Counted from the stretch's first letter, positions 37,109 to 47,312 are shown. The stretch: DNA of 64,000 bases from Brevibacterium rongguiense (GCF_009857845.1 NZ_WWEQ01000010.1:1-64000), one strand, 5' to 3'. Made by a program: numbers and translations. Notes: generated by a model from the letters alone, not told the origin.

Positions 37109-38328
37109 GCGGTGTACCCCATTCTCTTCGCGGCCAGGGCCGTCAGGATTTCGGTCGTGCCGCCCCCGATGCCGAGGATGCGTGTGTCGCGGTAGATCCG
37201 CTCGACCTCCGATTCGGCCATGTAGCCCATCCCGCCGAACAGCTGCACGGCCTGGCTGGCACACCATTCGGCGGCCTCGACGGCCATGTTCTTGGCAAAG
37301 CACGCGGTTGCCACGAGATCGAGCCCGCCCTGCGGCTCTGGGGCTGCCTGCTGATCGTCGTAGCGCGCGGCCAGCACGCGGGTGTAGACCCGGGCGGCGT
37401 CGATCCGCGCGGTCATCTGGGCGAGCGTGGCCTGGACGGTGGGGCGCGCGATGAGCGGGTCGCCGAACGTCACCCGGTCCCGACACCACTGCACGGTGAG
37501 GTCGAGTGCGCGCTGGGCGCCGGAGTACGCCTGCGCGGCCAGGCCCACGCGCTCCGTGACGAAGGCCTGGGAGATGTAGGCGAAGCCGGCGTTCTCCGCG
37601 CCGATGAGGTGGTCGGCGGGCACGCGCACCGCGTCGTAGTGCAGCTCCGCGGTGTCCGAGGAGTGCCAGCCCATCTTCGCCAGTTTCTTCGCGACGCTGA
37701 AGCCGGGGGAATCGGCGGGGACCACGAGGAGGGAGACTCCCTTGGCCCCGGGGCCGCCGGTGCGCGCGGCCGTGACGACGAAGTCGGCGCGGGTGCCGGA
37801 GGTGATGAACGTCTTCTCGCCCGAGATGACGTACGCATCGCCGTCGTGCTCGGCCCGGGTGCGCAGTCCGCCGACGTCGGAGCCGCCGGAGGGCTCGGTG
37901 ATGGCGAGCGAGCCGATGAGCTCACCGGCGAGGGTGGGCCGAACGTAGGCGTCGATGAGCTCGCGCGAGCCGGCCGCGATGAAGTGGGGCACCGCGATCC
38001 CCGCGGTGAACAGCGAGGCGAATGTGCCGCCGGACATCCCGGCCTCGTGCGCCGCCTCATTGATCGTCAGGGACGCGCGCAGGCCACCGCCGCCGCCGCC
38101 CACGTCCTCGGGGAAGCTCGCGCCCAGCAGGCCGGCGTGCGCGGCGTGTTGGTGCAGTGCGCGGGGCAGGACACCCCGTGCCTCCCATTCCTCCTGGTGG
38201 GGCAGCACGTGCGCTGCCACGAAGCGCCGGGTGGTCTCCGCGAGAGCCGCGAGTTCCGCGGCATCGGGCCCGGTCTCCGGCTGCGCTGCGGCCGAGGCGG
38301 CATCAGGGCGCTGGGCTGCGGATCTCAT
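37105..38328 (-). CDS. Acyl-CoA dehydrogenase (branched-chain / citronellyl-CoA type)
   Basis: Introduces an alpha-beta double bond into an acyl-CoA using FAD. 407 residues. The FAD/substrate signatures are LAITEPSGGSDVGG and YVISGEKTFITSGTRADF; the C-terminal LFGGMGYMAESEVERIYRDTRI is typical. Where straight-chain enzymes have the catalytic Glu in YEGT, this one reads GIGGGTTE, as in subfamilies whose base sits on another helix, which includes isovaleryl-CoA dehydrogenase. This fits a branched substrate made ready for carboxylation by the next two gene products. Overlaps of 4 bases on both sides tie it into the operon. Confidence 0.87.
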
Positions 38329-40367
38329 GGGTTCTCCTCTCCGGCGCGGGTGTCGCGCCCGCCCGCCGGGGCGGTGCCGTCTGCGGGGCCGGTGCCGTCT
38401 ATGGGCGCTGGGTTGGCCGTGGGTGCGTCGGCCGTGGGTGCTGCATCTGCTGTTGGTGCTGCGTGTGCCGTTGGACCGGCGCCTGCTGCCAGCTCGGCCG
38501 GCACGCGGATCGTGCGGCTGCGCAGCCATTCGGCCAGCCCCTTGGCCTGGGCGTCGAAGCGCGCACCGTAGGCAACGCCCTCGCCCAGAATGTCGTGGAT
38601 GACGAAGTTGACCGCGTGCAGGCCGGGCAGCTCGGTGCGGTCGATAGCCAGGCCGGCGGTTTCCGGCAGCAGGGCGCGCAGGGCATCGGCGGTCAGCTCA
38701 TCGTGCAGCAGCGGCCATGTGTCCGGCGTGCGGGCCCACACGCCGATGTTCGCGCCGCCGCCCTTGTCGCCGCTGCGAGCGCCGAAGAGCGCGCCGAGCG
38801 GCAGCGCCGCGCGGCCCGCCGCGGCGTCGGGGGCGCGTCCCGCCGGGTCGGTGCCCGCATCGCCGGCGGCCTGCGGCCCGGCCGGCACGGGGGCCGGTGC
38901 CGTAACGGGGCTCCCGGGCGCCTCGACCGCGGGGTGGCTCGTGTCCGCAGGGGTGGCTGCAAGCCGGCGGAACTCCGGCGGGGGCGCGATGGGCGCAGTG
39001 CTCCCATCGGGGGCGTGCACGGTGTGGGCCGGGGCGTCCTGAGGCACGCTTCCCGCGCGGAAGCGGCCGTAGACGCTCGCCTCCCCGGGGGGCGCGGCCA
39101 TGAAGAAGCCGGGGATGGAGCCCAGCGCGAACTCGACACAGGTGTTGGCGAAGGCGCGCCCCACCGCCTGGGGGTCGCGGTCCCGGGCGATGAGGCGCAG
39201 GCGGGCGGTGGCCTGCTCCTGGGTCGCGGCGTCCGAGCGGTCGGTGCGCGAGAGCTCCCATTCGAGCTCCGCGGGCTCGGGCAGTCCCGCGGCGGCCAGT
39301 CCGGCTGCGAACTGTGCGCGCACCAGGGCGGCCTTGGCCTCGATGTCCAGACCGGTGAGAAAGAAGGTGAGCTCCTGGCGGAAGCCCCCCAGCTCATTGA
39401 CCGAGACCTTGAGGTCCGGCGGGGGCGCCTCACCGCGCACTCCGCAGATGCGCACGCGGTCGGGGCCGGCGGCCTCGAGTCGGATCGAGTCGAGGCGCAG
39501 CGTGGCATCGGGGCCCGGGTAGCGGGCGCCGGCGACCTCGTAGAGGAGCTGGGAGAGGACGGTCTCCACCGTGACCGCGCCGCTCGTGTGGGCGGGCTTC
39601 GCGATGATCGACGAGCCGTCGGCGGCGACCTCCGCGATGGGGAAGCCCGGGCGGATAAGGTCCGCGATCTCGGTGAAGAAGGAGAAGTTGCCGCCGGTGG
39701 CCTGCATGCCGCATTCGATGACGTGCCCGGCCGCCATGGCCCCGGCCAGCGCGTCGTAGTCTGTGCGCTCCCAGCCGTGGAACCAGGCTGCGGGTCCCGT
39801 GACGAGCGAGGCGTCGGTGACCCGGCCGGTGACGACGACCTGGGCGCCCTCGGCCAGTGCGCGCGCGATGCCGAACCCGCCCAGGTAGGCGTTGGCGGCA
39901 AGCGGCTCGCCCAGGCTCAGCTCACCGGCGCGGGTGGTCAGGTCGTCGCCGTCGACGAACGCAACCGGCAGGTCGATCCCGGCCTGCGCGGCGGCCTCGG
40001 CTATGGCGGCGGCGAGTGCGGCCGGATTCATCCCGCCGGCGTTGGCGACGACGCGGGTGCCCGTTTCCGCCAGGCGCGACATGGCGCCGGTGACCTGGGC
40101 GAGGAAGGACTTGGCGAACCCCGCGGCCGGGTCCTTCGCCTTCTGGCGCGCGAGGATGAGCATGGTGAGCTCGGCCAGGTAGTCGCCCACGACCACGTCG
40201 ACCCCGGCGTCGACGAGTTCGCCGAAGGCCGCGAGGCGGTCGCCGTAGAAGCCAGATGCGCAGCCGATGCGCAGCGTGCGCGGCTGGGCACCGGCTCCCG
40301 GCCCCTGGGCGGCTGACGCTCGCGCACGGCCCGGCGCCGCGGCGGTCTGGGGCTGCACAGCGCTCAT
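38325..40367 (-). CDS. atuA: AtuA family protein (DUF1446 plus AtuA-like C-terminal domain)
   Basis: 680 residues. The DUF1446/AtuA domain spans about 30-470 (LRIGCASGFYGDRLAAFGELV, YLAELTMLIL, VVANAGGMNPAALA, VVTGRVTDASLV, HVIECGMQATGGNFSFF). A 45-residue Pro/Ala linker leads to a small AtuA-type C-terminal domain (GALFGARSGDKGGGANIGVWA). The last 45 residues are a low-complexity Ala/Pro/Thr tail. AtuA belongs to the acyclic terpene utilisation set of Pseudomonas; its reaction is not established. ATGA overlaps join it to the genes on both sides. The symbol reflects family membership, not proven terpene use. Confidence 0.85.
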   Translation of the reverse strand: MSAVQPQTAAAPGRARASAAQGPGAGAQPRTLRIGCASGFYGDRLAAFGELVDAGVDVVVGDYLAELTMLILARQKAKDPAAGFAKSFLAQVTGAMSRLAETGTRVVANAGGMNPAALAAAIAEAAAQAGIDLPVAFVDGDDLTTRAGELSLGEPLAANAYLGGFGIARALAEGAQVVVTGRVTDASLVTGPAAWFHGWERTDYDALAGAMAAGHVIECGMQATGGNFSFFTEIADLIRPGFPIAEVAADGSSIIAKPAHTSGAVTVETVLSQLLYEVAGARYPGPDATLRLDSIRLEAAGPDRVRICGVRGEAPPPDLKVSVNELGGFRQELTFFLTGLDIEAKAALVRAQFAAGLAAAGLPEPAELEWELSRTDRSDAATQEQATARLRLIARDRDPQAVGRAFANTCVEFALGSIPGFFMAAPPGEASVYGRFRAGSVPQDAPAHTVHAPDGSTAPIAPPPEFRRLAATPADTSHPAVEAPGSPVTAPAPVPAGPQAAGDAGTDPAGRAPDAAAGRAALPLGALFGARSGDKGGGANIGVWARTPDTWPLLHDELTADALRALLPETAGLAIDRTELPGLHAVNFVIHDILGEGVAYGARFDAQAKGLAEWLRSRTIRVPAELAAGAGPTAHAAPTADAAPTADAPTANPAPIDGTGPADGTAPAGGRDTRAGEENP

Positions 40368-41260
40368 GCGTTCGCGCTCCCGACCGCGGGGGCGCCGATC
40401 GCAGGTGTGCGGACCAAGGGGTCACCGGTCGCGGAGGCGCCGGACGCCCGGCCGGCACCCGTGGTGCGGGCCGGTCCGCGCTCCCCGGGTGCGGGCCCCT
40501 GGGTGGGCGCGCCCGCGAATGCCTGTGCGATCTCCATCCAGTGCCGCGCGCCCTCACCCACGATCGCCAGGTCGACGTCGGCGGGACTGCGGCGCTGCGT
40601 GACGACCGCGGCGAACCCCCAGGCATTGCCCATGATCCGCTCAGGCGCATCGGCCGGGCCCTCGGCGAACGAACCGTGGGGCAGGGCCAGCTCAACCCGC
40701 ACTTCGGCGGTCGACACCTCGAGGCCGCGGGAGGCGAAGGCGAACCCGCGGGTGCGGCAGCCGATCCGCGCGACCGCGGCGAGCACGTCGGTGGCGGGCT
40801 TGTCGAGGCCGAGCGCATCGCAGACGTCGAGGCTGTGGGCCCAGGTCTCCATGACGCGGGCGGTGGCCATCGTGAGCGGCCGCATGGGCGGGCCGAACCA
40901 CGCGATCTTCGCAGCGGGATCGGCCGCGGCGAGGGCCTGGGCGAGGGCCTCGCGCCCCGCGCGCCACTGGGCCAGGAGCTCCGCGGGCGCCTGGCCGGCG
41001 AGCCGGTGCGCCTCCTCGTCGACGAGGGCGGGCCGGGGATCGGCGCGCATGTCCGCCACGAGCGCGGCGAAGGCCGGGTCGCCGCGCACCGTCTGCACGC
41101 TGACGAGGTCTGTCCAGTGCAGGTGGGCGATCTGGTCGGCGATCGTCCAGCCCGTCGCCGGCGTGGGCAGCTTCCACTGCTCGGCGGGGAGGTCGGCGAC
41201 GACCGCGTCGAGCCGCTGCGACTCATCGGCCAGGAGCGCAAGGGCCTCGTTGACGTCCAT
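40364..41260 (-). CDS. TIGR03084 family metal-binding protein (MDMPI_N / DinB-like)
   Basis: 298 residues. The N-terminal four-helix-bundle domain has the metal-ligand His pattern of mycothiol-dependent maleylpyruvate isomerase relatives: GWTIADQIAHLHWTD near 39-52 and METWAHSLDVCDALGLD near 135-150, with Glu and His. The following part (RTRGFAFASRGLEVSTAEVRVEL) matches TIGR03084. The last 50 residues are disordered, rich in Ala, Gly and Pro. A mycothiol-dependent isomerase or thiol transferase role is suggested by the superfamily only. ATG 41260 has AGGAGG seven bases upstream. First gene of the minus-strand acyl-CoA operon. Confidence 0.82.
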   Translation of the reverse strand: MDVNEALALLADESQRLDAVVADLPAEQWKLPTPATGWTIADQIAHLHWTDLVSVQTVRGDPAFAALVADMRADPRPALVDEEAHRLAGQAPAELLAQWRAGREALAQALAAADPAAKIAWFGPPMRPLTMATARVMETWAHSLDVCDALGLDKPATDVLAAVARIGCRTRGFAFASRGLEVSTAEVRVELALPHGSFAEGPADAPERIMGNAWGFAAVVTQRRSPADVDLAIVGEGARHWMEIAQAFAGAPTQGPAPGERGPARTTGAGRASGASATGDPLVRTPAIGAPAVGSANA

Positions 41261-41517
41261 CGTGTGGCCTCCTGGTGCCGTGGAAGGGGGGTGTGGCTGC
41301 GGACCGCTCACAGGGGCGTGCAGCCTCTGCGCTGCCGCCGTCGCCGGTCCGGTCTGCGGCTCAGCGTGCCACAGTTCACACGAACAATCAATCACGTTTG
41401 CTTGTTTTGTCGAATGGCCCTAGTGTGTTGTCCACATCACACGTGGGCCGTGTTCCCCACGGTGACGGGATGGCCGCGCAGTGCCGCGCGGCCACCGCGA
41501 CGACGCGAGGAGATCGC
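41261..41517. promoter_or_regulatory. Divergent promoter region of the two acyl-CoA operons
   Basis: 257 bases between divergent operons. An AT-richer patch at about 41375-41412 contains AACAA (41383-41387) and TTGTT (41402-41406) as an inverted pair with a 14-base spacer, a possible regulator site or promoter element. The rest is GC-rich with no visible gene. Both operon promoters must lie here; exact -10/-35 boxes are not clear. Confidence 0.5.
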
Positions 41518-43134
41518 ATGAGCGTTCCGCTCGGATCCTGGCCCGCCATCCACGCCCTGCGCTTCCCCGAGAGCACCGCGCTCATCGACGCGGATACCGG
41601 CGCGGCGCTCACCCACGCGGAGCTCGACGCGCTCACCACCGCTCTGGCGGCGGGCCTGCGCTCGAAGGGCGTCCTGCCCGGTGACCGGGTGGCGCTGCTC
41701 GCCCTCAATTCCGTCGAGATGCTCGCGCTCATCGTCGCGACGGCGAGGGCCGGGGCGATCGGAGTGCTCATCAACTTCCGGCTCACCGCGGAGGAGGTGC
41801 GCTACATCCTCAGCGACTCCGGGGCCGTGCTGCTCTTCGCGTCGTCCTCGCTCATGGACGTGGCGGATGCGGCCCAGCCCGATACCGGAGTCCGCGAGGT
41901 GATCGCCCTGCCCACGGCGGTGCAGCGCTCGCGCGGCCAGCGCACCGGATATCACGAGCTGGTCGACGCGGGTTCGGCCACCGCCGCGAGCACAGGTTCC
42001 GAGTCGCCGGAAGTCGATCCCGACTCCCTCGCCCTGCTCATGTACACCTCGGGTACTACGGGCCAGCCCAAGGGCGCAATCATCACCCACGCCAACCTGT
42101 TCTGGGCCTCGATCCTGCACAACTACAACGATGGAGGCTTCGACCGCTCCGATGTCTGCCTTGCCTCCGCACCGCTCTTCCACATCGGGGCCCTGGCGGT
42201 CAACACAATCGCCGCACTGTACTGGGGCGCCTCCTCCGTGGTCATGGAGTCGTTCGATCCTGGCCGGTGGGCACACCTCGTCGAGCACTACAAGGTGACA
42301 AGGGCCTTCAACGTGCCGGTCATGTGGGGAGCGATCCTCTCCTCCGGAGCTTTGGACCGCCACACGACGTCAACACTGCGGGCCTCTATGAGCGGCGGGG
42401 CCGCATGCCCCATCACGATCATCGAGGCTCTGCAGGACAAGGGGCTGAGCTTCTCCGAGGGCTACGGGCTCACGGAGACGACCGCCGGGGCCGCCATTCT
42501 GGCCGCTGCCGACGTGGTCGACCACGCCGGTTCAATCGGCCGACCGTGCATGCACGTCGACGCTGCCATCGTCGACCCGCTGGGCGAGCCGGTGCCTGTC
42601 GGCCAGGTGGGTGAGCTGGCGATGCGCGGGCCGAACATCTCCCCCGGTTACTGGCGGCGACCGGAGGCCACCGCTGAGGCCTTCCGCGACGGTTGGTTCT
42701 ACAGCGGCGATCTCGCCACCGTCGATGAGGACGGCTACTACCGCATCGTCGACCGGAAGAAGGACATGGTCATCACCGGCGGTGAGAACGTCTACCCCAC
42801 GGAGATCGAACAGGTCCTCTACCGCCACCCGCGGGTGAGCGAGGTCTCCGTCTACGGGCTTCCCGACGAGCAGTGGGGCGAGGCCGTCACCGCAGCCGTC
42901 GTGGTCAACGACGGCGAGGGCTCCGCCGAGGGGCCGGGTGAGCTCGTCGACGAGGCGGATCGCGCCGCACTCGCCGAGGAGCTGCGCGCCTTCGCCCGCG
43001 AGCGGCTCGCGGGCTTCAAGATCCCCAAGCGATTCGTGTTCCTGCCCGCGCTGCCGCGCACCGCGACCGGGAAGGTCCGCAAGGTCGAGCTCCGGCGAGC
43101 AGGCGGCGGCACGGGATCCGCGGTGCAGCGATGA
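41518..43134 (+). CDS. Acyl-CoA synthetase (AMP-binding ligase), first gene of plus-strand operon
   Basis: Activates a carboxylic acid to its CoA ester. 538 residues with MYTSGTTGQPKGAIITH near 178, YGLTETTAG near 318, DEDGYYRIVDRKKDMVITGGENVYP near 402-426, and the C-terminal lysine in [13 protein letters not shown] near 520. ATG 41518 has GCGAGGAG five bases before it. Its stop overlaps the next start (ATGA). Divergence from the AtuA-like operon suggests it supplies the CoA ester that operon degrades. Acid identity unknown. Confidence 0.9.
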   Translation: MSVPLGSWPAIHALRFPESTALIDADTGAALTHAELDALTTALAAGLRSKGVLPGDRVALLALNSVEMLALIVATARAGAIGVLINFRLTAEEVRYILSDSGAVLLFASSSLMDVADAAQPDTGVREVIALPTAVQRSRGQRTGYHELVDAGSATAASTGSESPEVDPDSLALLMYTSGTTGQPKGAIITHANLFWASILHNYNDGGFDRSDVCLASAPLFHIGALAVNTIAALYWGASSVVMESFDPGRWAHLVEHYKVTRAFNVPVMWGAILSSGALDRHTTSTLRASMSGGAACPITIIEALQDKGLSFSEGYGLTETTAGAAILAAADVVDHAGSIGRPCMHVDAAIVDPLGEPVPVGQVGELAMRGPNISPGYWRRPEATAEAFRDGWFYSGDLATVDEDGYYRIVDRKKDMVITGGENVYPTEIEQVLYRHPRVSEVSVYGLPDEQWGEAVTAAVVVNDGEGSAEGPGELVDEADRAALAEELRAFARERLAGFKIPKRFVFLPALPRTATGKVRKVELRRAGGGTGSAVQR

Positions 43135-44056
43135 CGCCCCCGGACCGTCGGCCGCCGGTGCCCCATTCGCCGTTCCGCGCCGATGCGCTGGCCGAGCGCC
43201 GCATCCTCGTGACCGGCGGCGGCAGCGGGCTGGGCCGCGGCATGGCCGCCCACCTCGCCGCGCACGGTGCTCACGTGGTGCTCTGGGGCCGCCGGGAGTC
43301 CGCGCTCGCCGAGTCCGCCGAGCACGCCAACGCAGGAGCCGGTGCCCGGCTCGTGGCCTATCAGACCGTCGACATCCGCGACGCCGCGGGGGTCGACGCG
43401 GCCATGGCAGAGCTGTGGGCCGAACACGGGCCGCTCACCGGGCTCATCAACAATGCGGCTGCGAACTTCGTTGCCCCCACGCAGGACGTGAGCCCCAACG
43501 GCTACGAGGCGATCGCCTCCACGGTCATGGACGGAACCTACTTCACCACCCAGGCGGCCGGCCGGCGCTGGATTGCCGAGGGCCTGTCCGGCAGCGTCCT
43601 GTCCACGCTGGCGACCTGGGTGTGGACGGGGTCGGCCTACACAGTGCCCCTCGGCCATGTCGAAGTCCGCGGTGCACGCGATGACGATGTCGCTGGCCGT
43701 GGAGTGGGCGAAGTACGACATCCGCCTGAACGCCATTGCCCCGGGGCCCGTTCCCCACCGACTTCACGTGGACCGTGCTGGGCGCGGACAGCAGGGCCAG
43801 GCGGCTCTCCGATGCGCAGGCCGTGCCCGCGGGGCGCACCGGGGAGATCTGGGAGCTCGGCAACCTCGCGCTCTTCCTGCTCTCCGGGGCCGCGGACTAC
43901 ATCACGGGCCAGACCATTGCGATCGACGGCGGCCAGATGTTCGCCGGGCCCGGCACGTTCGCCTCCCTGTCGTCCATGACGGACGGCGAATGGGAGGACG
44001 TGCGCGAAGCCGCGAAGGCCGCCACCGCCGCCTCGAAGGCCCAGCGCAGCGTGTAG
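43131..44056 (+). pseudogene. 2,4-dienoyl-CoA reductase-like SDR gene with two frameshifts
   Basis: The first frame starts at ATG 43131 and gives a Rossmann N-terminus (RRILVTGGGSGLGRGMA, LINNAAANFV) up to WVWTGSAYTVP. Near 43645-43650 one extra C moves it to SAMSKSAVHAMTMSLAVEWAKYDIRLNAIAPGP, and near 43740-43745 one extra G moves it to FPTDFTWTVLGADS...GQTIAIDGGQMF, ending at 44056. Removing both bases gives a normal SDR of about 308 residues. The catalytic stretch has SxxxK where classical SDRs have YxxxK, and AMSKSAV...SLAVEW..Y.IR.N.I.PGP resembles 2,4-dienoyl-CoA reductase. An unsaturated acyl-CoA substrate would fit the cluster. Confidence 0.82.
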
Positions 44057-44145
44057 CCCACAGCCCTCACCGCCGGCGCGCAGCGCCGGGAAGCCCCACG
44101 ACGGCCCCGCCCCCGAAGCACCCCAATGACCCGGAGGTCCACCAC

Positions 44146-45285
44146 ATGCCCACCGAACTCGCAGAATTCCGCTCCACCGTGCGCGCCGTCTGGGAGCGCG
44201 AGGTGCTCGCCCACATCGACGAGTGGGAGGCCGACGGCTTCTTCGACGCCCACGCCCTGTTCCCCATCCTCGCCCGGCACGGGCTGCTGGGACTGAGCCA
44301 CAGCGCCGAGGACGGCGGCGAGGGCGCGCCCATGGAGTACCAGATGGCGATGGCGGAGGAGCTGGGCCGCGGCAATGCGGCCGGGGTCGCGATGGCGGTG
44401 AATGTGCAGATGCACATGGCCACGCCGTCGCTGGCCCGCTTCGGCACTCCCGAGCTCAAGGAGCGCTACCTGCGCCCGGCCATCGCCGGCGAGCAGGTCG
44501 CCGCGATCGCCGTGACGGAGCCCGGAGCCGGCTCGGATGTCGCCCACCTGGCGACGAAGGCCCACCGCGACGGCGATCACTGGGTCATCTCCGGGCAGAA
44601 GATCTACATCACCAACGGCACCCAGGCCGACTGGTTCTGCATGCTCGTGCGCACCTCTGACGAGGGGGGCTTCCGGGGCATGTCGCAGATCATCGTCCCG
44701 GCGGGCACGGAGGGCTTCGAGGTCGTGCGCAAGCTCGACAAGCTGGGCAACCGCGTCTCGGACACCGCGGAGCTGCGCCTCGAGGACGTGCGCGTTCCGG
44801 TGTCGAACACGATCGGCGAGGCCGGGCGCGGGTTCCAGCAGCAGATGCAGCAGTTCGTCATCGAGCGGCTCTCCGCCTGCTTCGCCGCCGTGGGCGCGTG
44901 TGAGTGGGCGCTCGGGCGCACGCGGGACTACCTGCGCACGCGCGACGTCTTCGGCGGGCCCCTCGCCCAACGCCAGTATCCGGTCTTCCGGCTGACCGAG
45001 GCATCGGCCCAGCTCGAGCTGCTGCGCGCGCTCAACGAGAAGATGGCCCTTATGCTCGACGCGGGCGAGGACATCACCCGCGAGGCAACGGCGGGCAAGC
45101 TGGCCGCAGGGCGCCTCATCCGCGAGGTCGCGGACCTGGCCGTGCAGTACCACGGCGGGATGGGCTACATGGAGGAGAACTGGACGGCGCGGTTCTACCG
45201 CGACGCCCGGCTGTCCTCGATCGGCGGCGGCGCGGACGAGGTCATGCTCCAGGTCCTCGCGCGCCTGGACGGATACGAGGTGTGA
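44146..45285 (+). CDS. Acyl-CoA dehydrogenase, second in the cluster
   Basis: 379 residues. Substrate/FAD motifs: IAVTEPGAGSDVAHLAT, WVISGQKIYITNGTQADWF, LDKLGNRVSDTAELRLEDVRVP. The C-terminal VQYHGGMGYMEENWTARFYRDARL and SIGGGADEVML again have Gly where the straight-chain enzymes carry the YEGT Glu, so it belongs to the branched or long-chain subgroup; the GGGADE form is like citronellyl-CoA dehydrogenases. ATG 44146 has GGAGG eight bases upstream. It follows the SDR by 89 bases. Two non-identical dehydrogenases in the block may act at successive oxidation steps. Confidence 0.88.
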   Translation: MPTELAEFRSTVRAVWEREVLAHIDEWEADGFFDAHALFPILARHGLLGLSHSAEDGGEGAPMEYQMAMAEELGRGNAAGVAMAVNVQMHMATPSLARFGTPELKERYLRPAIAGEQVAAIAVTEPGAGSDVAHLATKAHRDGDHWVISGQKIYITNGTQADWFCMLVRTSDEGGFRGMSQIIVPAGTEGFEVVRKLDKLGNRVSDTAELRLEDVRVPVSNTIGEAGRGFQQQMQQFVIERLSACFAAVGACEWALGRTRDYLRTRDVFGGPLAQRQYPVFRLTEASAQLELLRALNEKMALMLDAGEDITREATAGKLAAGRLIREVADLAVQYHGGMGYMEENWTARFYRDARLSSIGGGADEVMLQVLARLDGYEV

Positions 45286-45608
45286 CGATGGCGCCGCCCT
45301 GACCCGTCCGGTCCCGCTGTGCGCGGCCACCGCCCGCCCCCGCTGTGCCGTGCGGCAGCCGCGCGGCCGACGATCCTCCCCTCGCGCTGCGGCGCATCCC
45401 CCGGCACTCCCCTCATCCCCGCTGGCTCCGTCCCGGTGCCGCCCCCCAGACCGAGGCCCGGCCCGCACCCGAGCGGGTCCGGCCGCGCCTCATCGCCCGC
45501 CCCCGCACCCACCCATCCAAACCCGCTCATACCCGCGCATTGCCTCACGAAAGCGCGCGACAGCACCGGCACGGACAACGAGGTCCACGAGTCCCAGGAG
45601 GAAACCCT
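45286..45608. other. 323-base gap before the second ligase
   Basis: Pyrimidine-rich on the plus strand, with no reading frame that resembles a protein and no strong hairpin. The last 15 bases hold the AGGAGG ribosome-binding site of the next gene. A separate promoter for that ligase may lie here. Confidence 0.5.
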
Positions 45609-47287
45609 ATGTTCGCCGACACCGCCCAGGTCGATCCGGTCGATCTCAATCTGGCCCGCCGGACGACGATCGGCGATGCGCTCACCCGCACCGCCGACCG
45701 CGTGCCGCATTCCATCGCCGTGGTCGATCGCGACCGCCGGATCTCCTACGCACAGCTCGAGCACGACGCCGAGGCGATCGCGCGAGGGATCATCGCCCTC
45801 GACGACGGGCCCGCGCAGGGCGAACCCTGCGCCATGCTCATGCGCAATTCCTCGGAGGTGCTCGCGGTCTACTTCGGCATCGTCAAGGCCGGCCGAGTGG
45901 CACTGCCCGTCAACGACGGCCTGACCGCGGAGGACATCGCGTGGATCCTCACGGACGCGCAGGCCACGACACTATTCGCCGACGAGGCGCTCCTGCCGCT
46001 CGTCCGCGAGGTCGCCGCGGCCGGAGCCACCCTCACGACGATCGTCGTCCACACCGAAGAAGCAGGCACGGCCGAGCCCGCAGCCGCCGAAGCGCCCGGC
46101 GGCGAGGTGCCGCAGGGGGCTGCGCGCCATGAGCTGAGGCAGCTTGTGGGCACGGAGGTCGGGCCCGAGCTGTGCCTCGCGCCATCGGCAGCGATGATGC
46201 GGCACAGTGCCTCTACACCTCGGGCACCACGGCCAACCCCAAGGGTGCCCTCGCGGCGCACGCGGCGGTGGTCACCGGTGCGATGTCGAACGCACTGCAG
46301 ATGAGCGATGGCTGGGGCCGGGAGCCGGGCACCATGCTCATCGTGCTGCCGCTCTTCCACGTCACCGCGCTCAACACCCTCGCCATGCCGGTGCTGTTCA
46401 CCGGCGGCACGGTGGTCATCCAGCACGGGTTCGATCCGGCCGCTGTGCTCGATGCGATGGAGGCCGAGCGCATCACGATGTTCACCGGCCTGCCCATGAT
46501 GTGGGCGGCGCTCATCGCCGAGAACCAGCGGCGCCCGCGCGACCTCAGCTCCATGGACACGGCCATGTACGCGATGGCGCAGATGCCCGAGCGGGTCCTG
46601 GCGGGCATGGACGAGATGATGCCGGATGCCAAGAAGGTGCTGGGCTCGGGCCAGACCGAGGTCATCCCGGCCACCACCTATCAGCGGCCCCACCACCGGC
46701 ACGGCAAGAACGGCTCGTGGGGCATCCCCTCGCCCACGGTGCGCACGCAGATCATGGATCCGGACGGGAACCTGCTGCCGGTCGGCGAGGTGGGCGAGAT
46801 CGTCTACCGCGGCCCGCACGTGACCCTGGGCTACTGGAACCGGCCGGATGCCAACGGCGAGGCGTTCCGCCACGGCTGGTTCCACTCCGGTGACATCGGC
46901 TACCTGGACGACGAGGGCGTCGTCTGGTTCACCGACCGGGTGAAGGACATCATCAAGACCGGGGGCGAGAACGTCTCGTCCATGAAGGTCGAGCGGGTCG
47001 TGGCGAATGCGCCGGGCGTCGTGGAGTGCTGCGTCATCGGCACCGAGCACGCCCACTGGGGCGAGGCCGTGACCGCCGTGGTGCTCAGCGACACGGTGCC
47101 GGCCCGCGGCGAGGTCGGCGACGAGGAGCGCGAGCGCGCGCAGCGGGCCACTGAGGAGGGCATCCTCGCCTACGCCCGCGAGCACCTGAGCGGGATCGAG
47201 GCGCCCAAGCGCGTCGAGTTCGTCGACGCGCTGCCGAAGACGACGACGGGCAAGATCCGCAAGAACGTGCTGCGCGGGCTGTTCTGA
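45609..47287 (+). pseudogene. Acyl-CoA ligase gene (AMP-binding) with one frameshift
   Basis: ATG 45609 follows AGGAGG at eight bases. The first frame runs through an ANL N-terminal domain (TIGDALTRTADRVPHSIAVV, GIVKAGRVALPVNDGLTAEDIAWIL) to about 46170. The frame then shifts by one missing base between about 46165 and 46190, just before the ATP-binding motif, and continues as AQCLYTSGTTANPKGALAAH to the C-terminal lysine in PKTTTGKIRKNVL. Restored length is about 559 residues. The rest is intact (MPMMW-type substrate pocket, VKDIIKTGGENVSS), so the lesion is recent or an assembly error. Confidence 0.82.
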
Positions 47288-47312
47288 TCGAGCGGGCCGA
47301 CCGCTCGGCTGC

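Noticed and set aside
45319-45924. Open frame crossing the gap before the second ligase
   Set aside because: Its composition is Arg/Pro/Ser-rich and it overlaps the true ligase start in a different frame.
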